DNA of 64,000 nt from assembly GCF_003605435.1 (NCBI RefSeq), contig NZ_QXQB01000006.1, positions 1-64,000 of the forward strand, given 5' to 3'. Positions within the stretch are counted from its first letter, which is position 1, and each line of letters begins with the position of its first letter. The position numbers and the translations under genes are program-made. The DNA comes from Paenibacillus pinisoli (GTDB lineage: Bacteria; Bacillota; Bacilli; Paenibacillales; Paenibacillaceae). The notes under the pieces were generated by a model. The model did no database searches. It was not told where the DNA came from and was given only the letters and a program-made list of their open reading frames with translations. Positions 8,561-17,210 of this stretch are shown here, one piece after another.

Positions 8561-10258
8561 ATGACGATCATTGGCATTGATCTTGGGACAACAAATAGTT
8601 TGGTAACGTATTGGACGGAGGAAGGGCCTGTTATTATCCCGAACGGGCTTGGGAAGCACCTGACTCCGTCGGCAGTCAGCGTGGACGGCGAAGGCGAATT
8701 TGTCGTGGGACAGATTGCGCTGGAGCGGCAAATCTCTCATCCTGAGCTAAGCGCATCTTTTTTCAAAAGATATATGGGAACGAAAAAGCTGTTTAAGCTC
8801 GGCGATCAGGAGTTTCTGCCCGAAGAGCTGTCTGCGCTTGTGATCAAGGCGCTTAAGAAAGACGCGGAGCATGTGCTGGGCAAGCCGGTGCAGGAGGCTG
8901 TCATTAGCGTGCCGGCTTATTTCAACGACGTGCAGCGCAAAGCGACGGTACGGGCTGGCGAATTGGCGGGGCTGCGTGTAGAGCGCTTGGTTACAGAACC
9001 GACAGCCGCGGCCATCGCCTATGGACTTCATCAGCGGGATGCGGATACGAAATTTCTGGTCTTCGATCTGGGAGGAGGCACCTTCGACGTCTCTATTCTG
9101 GAATTATTCGATCAGGTCATGGAGGTCAGAGCTGTAGCCGGGGACAACTACCTGGGGGGCGAGGACTTCACGCAGCTGCTGATTGATATGTTCTTGACCC
9201 GCCATGGATTGGCGGAGGATGACATTGAGCCGAGAGAGTTCGCGAAGCTGCGCAAGCAAGCGGAGACGGCGAAGCTGTCCTTCGCCGACAAACGCTCCGC
9301 GCGAATCGCTTTTGTGCATAAGGAAAGCGAGCTTGTTCTTGAAGTTAGCCAGGATGAATACGAGCTGGCAACGAAGCCGCTGCTGCAGCGTCTGCGGGCT
9401 CCCATTGAGCGAGCCTTGTCTGACGCTTCGCTGAAGGTGAAGGATCTCGATGCGATTCTGCTCGTGGGCGGTGCGACGAGATTGCCTTTCATCCGCACGT
9501 TCGTCAGCAAGCTGTTCGGGCAGCTGGCGTATGCCAATGTGAACCCGGATGAAGTAGTCGGCATTGGGGCCGGCATTCAAGCGGGCTTGAAGGAGCGCCA
9601 TGAGAGCCTGAAGGAAGTCATCCTCACGGACGTATGCCCTTATACGCTGGGCACCTCGGTCTCGGTAACCAAGTCGAACGGCTACCATGAGAGCGGACAT
9701 TTCTTCCCGATTATTGAGCGCAATACGGCGATTCCGGTCAGCAGGATCGAACGCTTCTATACCACCAATGACAATCAGCGGATGATCAAGGTCGATATCC
9801 TGCAAGGAGAGGCCAGACTTTCGCGCGAAAATATTTTCCTCGGGGAGATTAACGTGCCCGTTCCGGTCCGGCCGTCAGGCCAGGAATGCGTCGATGTCCG
9901 GTATACCTATGACATCAACGGCTTGCTGGAGGTCGAAGTAAAGGTGCCGTCCACCGGCCTTGTGAAGCAAATGATGATCGAGCGCAATCCGGGCGAGATG
10001 TCGCCGGAGGAGATGGCAAGGCGCATCGAGCAGCTGGCGAGCCTTAAGATTCATCCGCGCGACCAGCAGGAGAACAAGTGGGTCATTGCTCGCGGCGAGA
10101 GGCTGTATGAGGAGCATATCGGCTACGAGCGAATGGAGATCGCGAAGCTGCTGCGGGAATTCGAGGACGCGCTGGACAAGCAGGAGCCGAGAAAGATTGC
10201 AGACATGAAGAAGCTGCTGAAGGATGTATTCGACGCTATCGAGGCAAAGGGAGAGTAG
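8561..10258 (+). CDS. hscC: Hsp70-family chaperone HscC
   Basis: 565 residues from ATG 8561, chosen over ATG 8543 because GGAGG lies 5 bases upstream and the protein then begins MTIIGIDLGTTNS. The actin-like ATPase shows phosphate-1 IDLGTTNS (6-13), DLGGGTFD (169-176) and VGGATRLP near 310. The substrate-binding half is short and ends without the long lid of DnaK. Segments such as FKRYMG, EVILTDVCPYTLG and IERNTAIPVSR are the pattern of E. coli HscC rather than DnaK. HscC works with dedicated J-domain partners (DjlB/DjlC), and a J-like protein is encoded 3 bases downstream. Client proteins are unknown. Confidence 0.88.
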   Translation: MTIIGIDLGTTNSLVTYWTEEGPVIIPNGLGKHLTPSAVSVDGEGEFVVGQIALERQISHPELSASFFKRYMGTKKLFKLGDQEFLPEELSALVIKALKKDAEHVLGKPVQEAVISVPAYFNDVQRKATVRAGELAGLRVERLVTEPTAAAIAYGLHQRDADTKFLVFDLGGGTFDVSILELFDQVMEVRAVAGDNYLGGEDFTQLLIDMFLTRHGLAEDDIEPREFAKLRKQAETAKLSFADKRSARIAFVHKESELVLEVSQDEYELATKPLLQRLRAPIERALSDASLKVKDLDAILLVGGATRLPFIRTFVSKLFGQLAYANVNPDEVVGIGAGIQAGLKERHESLKEVILTDVCPYTLGTSVSVTKSNGYHESGHFFPIIERNTAIPVSRIERFYTTNDNQRMIKVDILQGEARLSRENIFLGEINVPVPVRPSGQECVDVRYTYDINGLLEVEVKVPSTGLVKQMMIERNPGEMSPEEMARRIEQLASLKIHPRDQQENKWVIARGERLYEEHIGYERMEIAKLLREFEDALDKQEPRKIADMKKLLKDVFDAIEAKGE

Positions 10259-10261
10259 AGC

Positions 10262-12796
10262 ATGCAGGAATTTGCGGTCTTACGAATTGAACCGACGACG
10301 GACGAGAAGGTCATCAAGCGGGCATACACCCAGCTTATTAAGGTCTACAATCCGGAGACGCATCCGGAGGAATTCCAGGAGATTCGGGCAGCTTACGAGA
10401 AAGCGATGGATGCGGCCAAGAACGGCTCGCTGACAGGAGACGGACCGGAGGACCCGCTGGAGCAGTACTCGCAACGCCTGAAGCAAGTATATGACAACTA
10501 CGAGCAGAGGCTGGATGTGCGGGCATGGCAATCGCTGCTGGATATGGATGTCTGCCATCTGATCGATACCCGCGAGGCGGCTAGCCGCGTGACGCTTAAT
10601 TTCCTGACGGAGTATTTTCACCTTCCTTATCCGGTATGGGTGGCGCTGAACCAGCATTTTGAATGGAACAAGCAAAAGGACAAGCTGCTGGAGGACTACC
10701 ACCAGAACTTTATTGAGTTTGTGATGAACCGGATCGAACGCGACCAGTTTTTCCGCTATCACGAATTGCTTAGCTGCATGCCGGGCCAGCAGGAGACGTT
10801 CATAAAGCAATATCGCACCGGCATGCAAGCTATTGATGATTATGATTATTACACGGCTCGCGAGTCGCTGCTTCAGCTTGCGCAGCTGTGTCCTTCGCAT
10901 CCCGACGCGATTATTCTGGGAACGCGCTACAGCATGGCTCTCGGCAGGCTGGCGGAGGCTGGAGAGAAGCTGAATGAGCTGCTGGACAGGGATGAGACGG
11001 ATTATTACGCGCGGTATTACCGTGCGAACTTGCTGTTCCGATTAGGGCGCTATGAGGAAGCATATCAGGATTATAAGCATGTGCTTCCAATCAGGCCGGA
11101 TGCAGCCGATGTGCTCTTCTCGCTGGGCAAGTGTGCCGTTAGTCTGGGCTATTACGGAGACGCTTCGGAATACCTGAATCAGCTCAAGCAGATTCTGCCG
11201 AACGATCATGAAGTCATTAATTTGCTGGCTTCCGCTCATCGCTTCCAGATCGAAGAGATGACCGCCAGCTCGGATGGGCGTCCTGAGGATATCGAAACCG
11301 CGCATGAGCTTGTGAGCTCTTACTTGGCGACCGGCCGCATAGAGGAAGCTTATGGGTTGATTTGCGAGCTGGAGCCGCAGCATCCTTCCGCCAAGCTGCA
11401 GGTGCAGCTGTGCGTCGTCTTGCATCATATGGACAAGAAGGAGCTTGCGCTAACCAAGGTTAATGAAGCGCTGGCGGCCTACCCGGATCATATGGAGCTC
11501 TATCATTGGAAGGCGGTATTGCTGGAGGAGATGGGCCAGCTGGAGGAAGCGGTCCTGTATTACGACAAGGCGATTGAGCTTAAGCCGGAAGAAGCTTCGT
11601 TATACAACAACAAGGCTTATACGCTGAATCTGCTGGGGCGTCATGAAGAAGCGCTGGCTTCCGCGGAGCTGTCGATTCAATATGACGGATCTTTCGCCAA
11701 TGGCTACAGGCAGAAGGCCGATGCGCTGCTGGAGCTTGGCCGGTACGGCGAGTGTTATGAAGCGGCGGACAAGGCTCTGTCTATCAATGCTTACTATACG
11801 GAAGCGTATATCGTGAAGATGAGCATGCTGAACCGCGTCGGGCAGTACCGCCATGTTCTTGATGCCTTTCATCAAGCTGCCAGACATGATCTTCGGGATG
11901 CGCGCCTCTATGTGGAGAAGGCGAACGCCTTGCGGTATATGGGCGAATTCGAGGATTCCATCGCGAATTGCGACCATGCTCTGGAGATGGAGGAGGAGCA
12001 GCAGGACGCGCTGCTTTGCAAAGGCATGTGTTTCTTCCGCATGCAGCGGTACGATGAGTCGGTCGCGGAGTTTGAGAAAATTATGGACAGGCCAGGCATG
12101 GAGCAAGCCGTATACTATGCGGCGCTCAGCTATTACAACATGCGACAACTGGATGATGCTTACCGCTTGGCAGCCGAATGGAAGGAGAAGGCCGAGCAAG
12201 CGGATCTATTCTATGATCTGATCGGCGATATCCATCGTGACCAAGGCGAGCGTGACGAAGCGATCGCCGCTTATCGCCAGGCTATCGCTATCGATCCCGC
12301 AGTGGCTTCCTATCATCTGCAGCTTGGACTGCTGCTCCATCAAGAGGAGACCTGGCAGGAAAGTCTGCACCATCTGGATCAAGCGATTGCGATCGAGCCG
12401 ACGCTGGTGCGGGCCTATGAGAAGAAAATCCATGTGACCTTTGATCATGCGCGTGATTACGAGCAATGTATCGCCCTCTGCCATGAGCTTCTGGCTGTCG
12501 ATGCGGAGAGCGCGTATGCCTACGACTTCCTGGCATGGTCGCATTACATGCTGGAGCGGAAGGAAGAGGCGGCAGCATACATTCAACAAGGTCTTGCTTT
12601 GGATTCGCAGTTCGTCAGCATTCTTCATCTTCGCATGACGATGATGATCGAGCAGGGACAGAACCGGGAAGCGCTCGCTGTCTGCGACCGCATTCTGGAG
12701 CTGGAGCCCGACCATGAGGATACGCTGGCTCAGCGCGCCAAGCTGCTGCAAGGCGACCAGAAGAAGTCGGTCTTTTCGTGGCTGGGCAGGAAATAA
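10262..12796 (+). CDS. J-domain-like/TPR protein, probable HscC co-chaperone
   Basis: 844 residues. Residues 1-50 resemble a compact J domain: FAVLRIEPTTDEKVIKRAY, then an EFQEIRAAYEKAMDAA helix. The loop where canonical J proteins carry His-Pro-Asp reads YNPETHP, so the first His is replaced. The remainder is largely tetratricopeptide repeats from about residue 190 to 830 (for example AVLYYDKAIELKPEEASLYN). It starts 3 bases after hscC and is surely co-transcribed. E. coli HscC partners DjlB/DjlC are similar J-like proteins, so a co-chaperone with a large client-binding TPR scaffold is the natural inference. Confidence 0.75.
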   Translation: MQEFAVLRIEPTTDEKVIKRAYTQLIKVYNPETHPEEFQEIRAAYEKAMDAAKNGSLTGDGPEDPLEQYSQRLKQVYDNYEQRLDVRAWQSLLDMDVCHLIDTREAASRVTLNFLTEYFHLPYPVWVALNQHFEWNKQKDKLLEDYHQNFIEFVMNRIERDQFFRYHELLSCMPGQQETFIKQYRTGMQAIDDYDYYTARESLLQLAQLCPSHPDAIILGTRYSMALGRLAEAGEKLNELLDRDETDYYARYYRANLLFRLGRYEEAYQDYKHVLPIRPDAADVLFSLGKCAVSLGYYGDASEYLNQLKQILPNDHEVINLLASAHRFQIEEMTASSDGRPEDIETAHELVSSYLATGRIEEAYGLICELEPQHPSAKLQVQLCVVLHHMDKKELALTKVNEALAAYPDHMELYHWKAVLLEEMGQLEEAVLYYDKAIELKPEEASLYNNKAYTLNLLGRHEEALASAELSIQYDGSFANGYRQKADALLELGRYGECYEAADKALSINAYYTEAYIVKMSMLNRVGQYRHVLDAFHQAARHDLRDARLYVEKANALRYMGEFEDSIANCDHALEMEEEQQDALLCKGMCFFRMQRYDESVAEFEKIMDRPGMEQAVYYAALSYYNMRQLDDAYRLAAEWKEKAEQADLFYDLIGDIHRDQGERDEAIAAYRQAIAIDPAVASYHLQLGLLLHQEETWQESLHHLDQAIAIEPTLVRAYEKKIHVTFDHARDYEQCIALCHELLAVDAESAYAYDFLAWSHYMLERKEEAAAYIQQGLALDSQFVSILHLRMTMMIEQGQNREALAVCDRILELEPDHEDTLAQRAKLLQGDQKKSVFSWLGRK

Positions 12797-12821
12797 AGGC
12801 TAATAAAGTTTGATTAACAAA

Positions 12822-12865
12822 AAAGGATATCTCGCTTTCCGGTTGCGGAATAGGAGATATCCTTT
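12822..12865. terminator. bidirectional terminator between hscC operon and DUF2752 gene
   Basis: 12-bp perfect stem AAAGGATATCTC / GAGATATCCTTT around a 20-base loop. The minus strand has a TTTTTTG tail, and the plus strand continues ATTGTTG. It best serves the minus-strand genes. Confidence 0.75.
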
Positions 12866-12878
12866 ATTGTTGCGCGAG

Positions 12879-13289
12879 TCAAGCCAGCTCGGTTGGAGCC
12901 ATATACGACCATGGCGGCAGATTGCGGGCCAGACCGTAGATAAGCGTAATCGCCAGCATAGCGATCAGCAGGGTGCTGCCAATCCTCCGTTTCTTCTTGG
13001 CATTCGCCCACGCATACAGGGCAAAGAGCGGCGCCAGAACGAAGATAAGGGAATTGAAGCGGAACGCCTGATAGACATCAAGCTCCAGCAAGGAAAGAGC
13101 GGCTCTCGTGATGCCGCAGCCGGGACAATACAGCCCCGTAACCGCGTGAATGGGACATGGCACGGACAGCCCGGTTAAAGGCAGCCACACCTTGGCGTAC
13201 AGCAGTCCGCCACCGCCAAGCATGGCTCCCCAGAACAGCTTGGGATGCCGCTTGGGCAGCTCCTTAAGGCATTGCCATTTTGTTGACAT
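12879..13289 (-). CDS. DUF2752 membrane protein
   Basis: 136 residues from ATG 13289 (MSTKWQ). It contains the DUF2752 signature CPIHAVTGLYCPGCGITRA, two hydrophobic segments after it and one before. The CPGCG motif is suggestive of a redox or metal site, but the family has no established function. The start overlaps the end of the DUF4234-like gene by 26 bases, so the two small membrane proteins form a coupled pair. Longer upstream starts would run further into that gene. Confidence 0.75.
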   Translation of the reverse strand: MSTKWQCLKELPKRHPKLFWGAMLGGGGLLYAKVWLPLTGLSVPCPIHAVTGLYCPGCGITRAALSLLELDVYQAFRFNSLIFVLAPLFALYAWANAKKKRRIGSTLLIAMLAITLIYGLARNLPPWSYMAPTELA

Positions 13290-13608
13290 CGGATTGCACC
13301 AGGGCATATGTAACAATGCCGAAACCGAAGATGGACAACAGTACATAAATCAGCGCGTTGTCTGAAGGTCTGAGTCCGCGCTGCAATTGCGCTTCCTCGA
13401 TATGCTTGGCCACTTGATAGGACCATACGATTCCCCAAATTCCGCATGTTACGAGAGTCAGCAGGAAGTGCTTAACCCCTGTGAACGAAGGGTCTCCGCT
13501 TAATTGGCCTACTTCGTCCGTCATGACGATGAACCAGTAAATGCCGTAAATACCGCAGGTCACAATAGTAAGAATAATAGCTAGCGCGATATTGCGTTGA
13601 CGAATCAT
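13264..13608 (-). CDS. DUF4234-type small membrane protein
   Basis: 114 residues with three hydrophobic segments. The duplicated motif ILTIVTCGIYGIYWF and LLTLVTCGIWGIVWSYQ is characteristic of DUF4234 proteins. These are often encoded next to DUF2752 proteins, as here. Function is unknown. It is the first gene of a two-gene minus-strand operon, with the start close to ATG 13608. Confidence 0.8.
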   Translation of the reverse strand: MIRQRNIALAIILTIVTCGIYGIYWFIVMTDEVGQLSGDPSFTGVKHFLLTLVTCGIWGIVWSYQVAKHIEEAQLQRGLRPSDNALIYVLLSIFGFGIVTYALVQSDVNKMAMP

Positions 13609-13722
13609 GAACTTGCACCATCCGATCTAGTTGATATTGGTTTTGTCAGCATAGCAGCGCTCGCTCTAGCATGGCTATCGCTCGAATGGTCCGCCTACGG
13701 AATCTCACTCAATTCGCAGTAT

Positions 13723-13751
13723 TTGACAAATAACGACGAAATAAGTATATG
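13723..13751 (+). promoter_or_regulatory. candidate promoter of the ECF sigma operon
   Basis: TTGACA at 13723-13728, 17-bp spacer, TATATG at 13746-13751. This is close to the sigma-A consensus, about 115 bases before the sigma gene start. No clear ECF-type AAC/CGT promoter was seen, so autoregulation is not evident. Confidence 0.5.
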
Positions 13752-13867
13752 AAAATATGGCTATCAAGACAAGGAAAAAATAGAAAGATTAGAAAATGCG
13801 AACGAGAAGAACGGAAAATGGAACGATTGGAGCTTTAGCCTTGTCTAAAAGGTGAGGGGGTGAACGA

Positions 13868-14413
13868 TTGGAATCTCATGTTGAGCCGCAATATTTGACG
13901 AATATGGAGCGGATGGGCAAGACAGAGCTGTACAATCTGATGACGCAATACGGGGACGATGTCCGGACCTATGCATATGCCATCACCCGCAATCGGGAGC
14001 AGGCTAAGGATATTGCTCAGGAAGCGTTTATTAAGGTCTATCAGAATATCGGATCGTTCAAGGGACAGTCTTCCTTCAAAACCTGGCTGTTCGCCATAGC
14101 GCGCAATCTCGCTATCAATGAGCTGAGATCCAGCTATGTACGGAGAATGGTGCTGTTCGAATGGGTGAAGCCTGACAAAATGGCCGAATCGGCGGAGGCG
14201 GCTTTTATGGGGAAGCAGTCGGAGCTGGAATTGCTGAACATCGTTATGGGACTGTCGATGAAGCATAGGGAGGTTCTGGTGCTTCATCTGGAGCATGGGA
14301 TGACCAAGGCGGAGATTGGCCAACTGCTGGGTCTGTCGGAGGGAACGGTGAAGTCCAGGCTGCACCGTGCCCGCAAAATCGTGGAAAGCAAGTGGAGGGA
14401 GATGGAGCGATGA
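13868..14413 (+). CDS. ECF-type RNA polymerase sigma factor (sigma-70 family)
   Basis: 181 residues. Region 2 reads YAYAITRNREQAKDIAQEAF and continues with FKTWLFAIARNLAINELR. Region 4 reads EVLVLHLEHGMTKAEIGQLL followed by SEGTVKSRLHRARK. The start is TTG 13868 behind AGGTGAGGGGG; ATG 13904 is an alternative. The stop overlaps the next gene by 4 bases, the usual sigma/anti-sigma arrangement. Such factors redirect polymerase to a small stress or envelope regulon. Confidence 0.92.
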   Translation: MESHVEPQYLTNMERMGKTELYNLMTQYGDDVRTYAYAITRNREQAKDIAQEAFIKVYQNIGSFKGQSSFKTWLFAIARNLAINELRSSYVRRMVLFEWVKPDKMAESAEAAFMGKQSELELLNIVMGLSMKHREVLVLHLEHGMTKAEIGQLLGLSEGTVKSRLHRARKIVESKWREMER

Positions 14414-15456
14414 GCGAGATCAGGCCGGATTGGCAAGACGCGGTGAGGCGGGGATTGTTCGGCAAAGCGGAATTCAGCGAAGAGATGAAGCGTTCCGTGC
14501 TGGAAGCGGTTGATCGGAGGCATGCGATGCGGTTTCGTCCCCGTTTGCATCTTATTGGCATAGCTGCATTATGCGTAATTGCGGGCATCGTACTGTTTTA
14601 TAATGCAGACGACGCTCCATGGACAGCAGACGCCGGTAAGCAAGCGGGAGTTGGCGAGCCAGTGCCTCCGAGCGGCGATGATCAGATTGTGCAGGAGCAT
14701 GAATGGGGATTGCCTGTTACGTTCCGATATTTGGAGGCGCGGAAGCTGCAGAAGGGCGAAGTGATATCGGAGAATGACGATGATATTCTGCCGGGTTTAT
14801 CTAATAAACACTCGCCGTTATGGGGGTTCGGCCAGACAATAGAGCTATCCTTTGATGAGATTGAAATTCTGGATCAAAGACCTGTAGATGGTCTTGGTTC
14901 AGCTATACGATTTACAAAGCTGCAGGAATCGAATACCAAGCATGGGACGGATGAGAAATATGATTATATCGGCTTTGTCATCGATGGAGTTTCAAAGCCC
15001 AATACATTGCTTCACTTTGGATATGGACATCTGTATGACAATGAGATAATGATGGCGCGTCTATTCGGAAAGAATGTGGTCAAAATTGCTATAAATCCTT
15101 GCAGAACGGACGGCGATTCGTGTACCTACTACCTGCACCAGTCCAATGGAAGTATCATTCCTTATGCCATATTCGAAGCTGAGACGTATGAATATGACTT
15201 GGACGGCGACGGCCGGGAGGAAGCGATTGTCACGACATATAAGCAGAATCAGATCTATGTGTTCAAAGAAGAGAACGGGGAGCTGCTGTGGGCCAGCATA
15301 CGCGATGTTCTGGGCGCCAAGTATGGTGATATCATAGATTACAACCGGGAACAGGGATGGTTCTCCATCCGCAGCAAGAATAGCGGTGCAGGCGAGCCGG
15401 TACGCACGTACCGCTACGATCCGGGAACGCATGGCTTAATACAGCTTCAATCTTAG
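14410..15456 (+). CDS. probable membrane-anchored anti-sigma protein with extracytoplasmic domain
   Basis: 348 residues from ATG 14410, translationally coupled to the sigma gene. A short cytoplasmic segment of about 45 residues precedes one TM helix (LIGIAALCVIAGIVLFY). The remaining ~280 residues lie outside and contain an FG-GAP/EF-like run YDLDGDGREEAIVTTYK near residue 270. The cytoplasmic part has no zinc anti-sigma HxxxCxxC motif. The anti-sigma role rests on position and topology only. Confidence 0.55.
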   Translation: MSEIRPDWQDAVRRGLFGKAEFSEEMKRSVLEAVDRRHAMRFRPRLHLIGIAALCVIAGIVLFYNADDAPWTADAGKQAGVGEPVPPSGDDQIVQEHEWGLPVTFRYLEARKLQKGEVISENDDDILPGLSNKHSPLWGFGQTIELSFDEIEILDQRPVDGLGSAIRFTKLQESNTKHGTDEKYDYIGFVIDGVSKPNTLLHFGYGHLYDNEIMMARLFGKNVVKIAINPCRTDGDSCTYYLHQSNGSIIPYAIFEAETYEYDLDGDGREEAIVTTYKQNQIYVFKEENGELLWASIRDVLGAKYGDIIDYNREQGWFSIRSKNSGAGEPVRTYRYDPGTHGLIQLQS

Positions 15457-15472
15457 TTAGCGATAATGATGA

Positions 15473-15510
15473 AGGATCATGGGCAGCTTGTGCTGCTCGT
15501 GGTCTTTTTT
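15473..15510 (+). terminator. rho-independent terminator after the sigma operon
   Basis: Stem AGGATCATGGGCAGC / GCTGCTCGTGGTCT with wobble pairs, TTGT loop and TTTTTT tail. Confidence 0.75.
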
Positions 15511-15640
15511 ATGCCTATATTGCTCCTCCGCATTCATGGCACCCAGATATCTGTAAGAAATGTACGCCATTTCCTTGGTTTGTCTGTATCTCCAGCACTT
15601 GTTCCGATATACTGGTATAAAAACATTGGAGCACGATAAC

Positions 15641-15979
15641 ATGTCTAATTTGCCTAATTGTCCGAAATGCGGTTCCCAGTATACCTACGAGGATGGCAAC
15701 TTGCTCGTCTGCCCGGAATGCGCTCATGAGTGGTCGCTGACAGCGATGGAGGAAGCGGAAGAGAAGCGGGTCGTGAAAGATGCGAACGGCAACGTCTTGA
15801 ATGACGGCGATTCGGTGTCGGTCATCAAGGATTTGAAGGTGAAGGGAAGCTCGTCGGTCATCAAGATCGGCACGAAGGTGAAGAACATCCGATTGATTGA
15901 GGGCGATCACGATATCGACTGCAAAATCGACGGGTTTGGCGCGATGCAGCTGAAATCGGAATTTGTGAAGAAAATATAG
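15641..15979 (+). CDS. yjdM: YjdM/PhnA-type zinc-ribbon protein
   Basis: 112 residues from ATG 15641 (MSNLPNCPKCGS). The N-terminal zinc ribbon has CPKC and CPEC pairs, and the C-terminal PhnA domain includes VKDANGNVLNDGDSVSVIKD and the IRLIEGDHDIDCKI strand region. This protein was once named PhnA for phosphonate use but lacks phosphonoacetate hydrolase activity. No phosphonate genes are nearby, and its role is unclear. It lies 59 bases upstream of greA. Confidence 0.9.
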   Translation: MSNLPNCPKCGSQYTYEDGNLLVCPECAHEWSLTAMEEAEEKRVVKDANGNVLNDGDSVSVIKDLKVKGSSSVIKIGTKVKNIRLIEGDHDIDCKIDGFGAMQLKSEFVKKI

Positions 15980-16038
15980 GAAATGGAATGCCCAAATCGG
16001 GTACAATAATATAGGATTGTGAAAGGGGAGTATCCGTA

Positions 16039-16515
16039 GTGTCCAAAGAAGAATTGATTCTGACGGCGGAAGGCTTGCAGAAGATTGAAGATGAATTGAT
16101 GGAGCTGAAAACCGTCAAGCGCAAAGAGCTGTCGGAGCGCTTGAAAGTTGCGATCAGCTATGGCGATTTGAAGGAAAATAGCGAATACCATTCCGCCAAA
16201 GATGACCAGGCGTTTATGGAGACGAGAATCCTGCAGCTGGAGAGAATGCTGAAGATTGCGCGCGTCGTAGATGCCAGCAACTTGAGTTCGAACCAGGTAA
16301 GCGTCGGCTCCTTGGTTATTCTGAACGATATTGAATTTAATGAAAAAATCGAGTATCGCGTTGTGGGTCCCGCAGAAGCGGATGTGGCGGACAACAAAAT
16401 CTCGTATGAAAGCCCGCTTGGCAAAGAGCTGATGGGCAAAAAGGTCGGCGATACGATCAACGTTGATGCGCCGATGGGTGTTATCAAGTATGAGCTTCTC
16501 GAAATAAAAGCGTAA
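16039..16515 (+). CDS. greA: transcription elongation factor GreA
   Basis: 158 residues with GTG start at 16039 behind GAAAGGGGA. The N-terminal coiled coil carries the acidic tip segment (SYGDLKENSEYHSAKDDQAF), with Asp/Glu that act in the polymerase secondary channel. The C-terminal FKBP-like domain ends with SPLGKELMGKKVGDTI. GreA stimulates cleavage of backtracked RNA. Length and motifs are canonical. A terminator follows directly. Confidence 0.95.
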   Translation: MSKEELILTAEGLQKIEDELMELKTVKRKELSERLKVAISYGDLKENSEYHSAKDDQAFMETRILQLERMLKIARVVDASNLSSNQVSVGSLVILNDIEFNEKIEYRVVGPAEADVADNKISYESPLGKELMGKKVGDTINVDAPMGVIKYELLEIKA

Positions 16516-16520
16516 GAGAA

Positions 16521-16549
16521 AAACGGGCCGAATGGGCTCGTTTTTTTTT
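16521..16549 (+). terminator. rho-independent terminator of greA
   Basis: Stem AACGGGCC / GGGCTCGTT with one G-T pair and a GAAT loop, followed by nine T residues. Confidence 0.88.
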
Positions 16550-16714
16550 GTGGTCCTGATGAATGCAGCCAAAGAATGGCTGCAACTCCTGTTGCAGCTT
16601 TCTGAGGGTTGTCCCTTGCGGGCTTGTCATAGCCGGTATAGTCTGTAATACCGAACTTGCAGCGCGCATTCGGATGAACAGGCTGTCGAGACGTTCTCGG
16701 CAGCCTGCCATGTC

Positions 16715-17170
16715 TTATGATTTGACGCTTTCGATTTCCTCAATACGGTTAGCGATTGCTTGGGACAGTTCTTCGGCTGTCTTCGGCACAAATGATTTCA
16801 AGATGCCGTTGATCATTGGACCCATGGCGCCTTTAGCTGTGATATCCAGGAATCCGGTCATTTTCGTCTCGTTGCCGCTAATGGCTTCTGCTTCGAAATA
16901 GCCGCTGCCGATGAAGTTGTCTGACACGCCGGTCAGATCGAATGTAACTTTGGTCGGCTCGATCCAGTTCGTAATGTCGATTCTGAGCTTGACTGTTTTT
17001 TTCATAAAACCGAGGTCGCCCTTGAAGCTCCAGGTGGATTGCTTGTCGCTAATAATCGTATGCTCGATATAACCTGGCACGAGAGGCGCCCATTTGTCCA
17101 TATCGCTGACGAAATTCCAGATGTTCTGGATCGGTACTTGCAGATTTATCGAGTGTGTGCCGCTTGGCAT
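16715..17170 (-). CDS. SRPBCC-family (CoxG-like) protein
   Basis: 151 residues from ATG 17170, chosen because GAAAGGA lies 8 bases upstream; ATG 17179 would sit directly on the RBS. The sequence has the START/CoxG pattern: IQNIWNFVSDMDKWAPLVPG at the start and a long C-terminal helix after GAMGPMINGILKSF. These proteins bind hydrophobic ligands or, as CoxG, help mature carbon monoxide dehydrogenase. No CODH genes are present. Its position behind a steroid-dehydrogenase-like flavoprotein suggests a lipophilic ligand. Confidence 0.75.
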   Translation of the reverse strand: MPSGTHSINLQVPIQNIWNFVSDMDKWAPLVPGYIEHTIISDKQSTWSFKGDLGFMKKTVKLRIDITNWIEPTKVTFDLTGVSDNFIGSGYFEAEAISGNETKMTGFLDITAKGAMGPMINGILKSFVPKTAEELSQAIANRIEEIESVKS

Positions 17171-17210
17171 GTCTATCATCCTTTCTTCTGTAGATCTATG
17201 ATGAAGCGGA

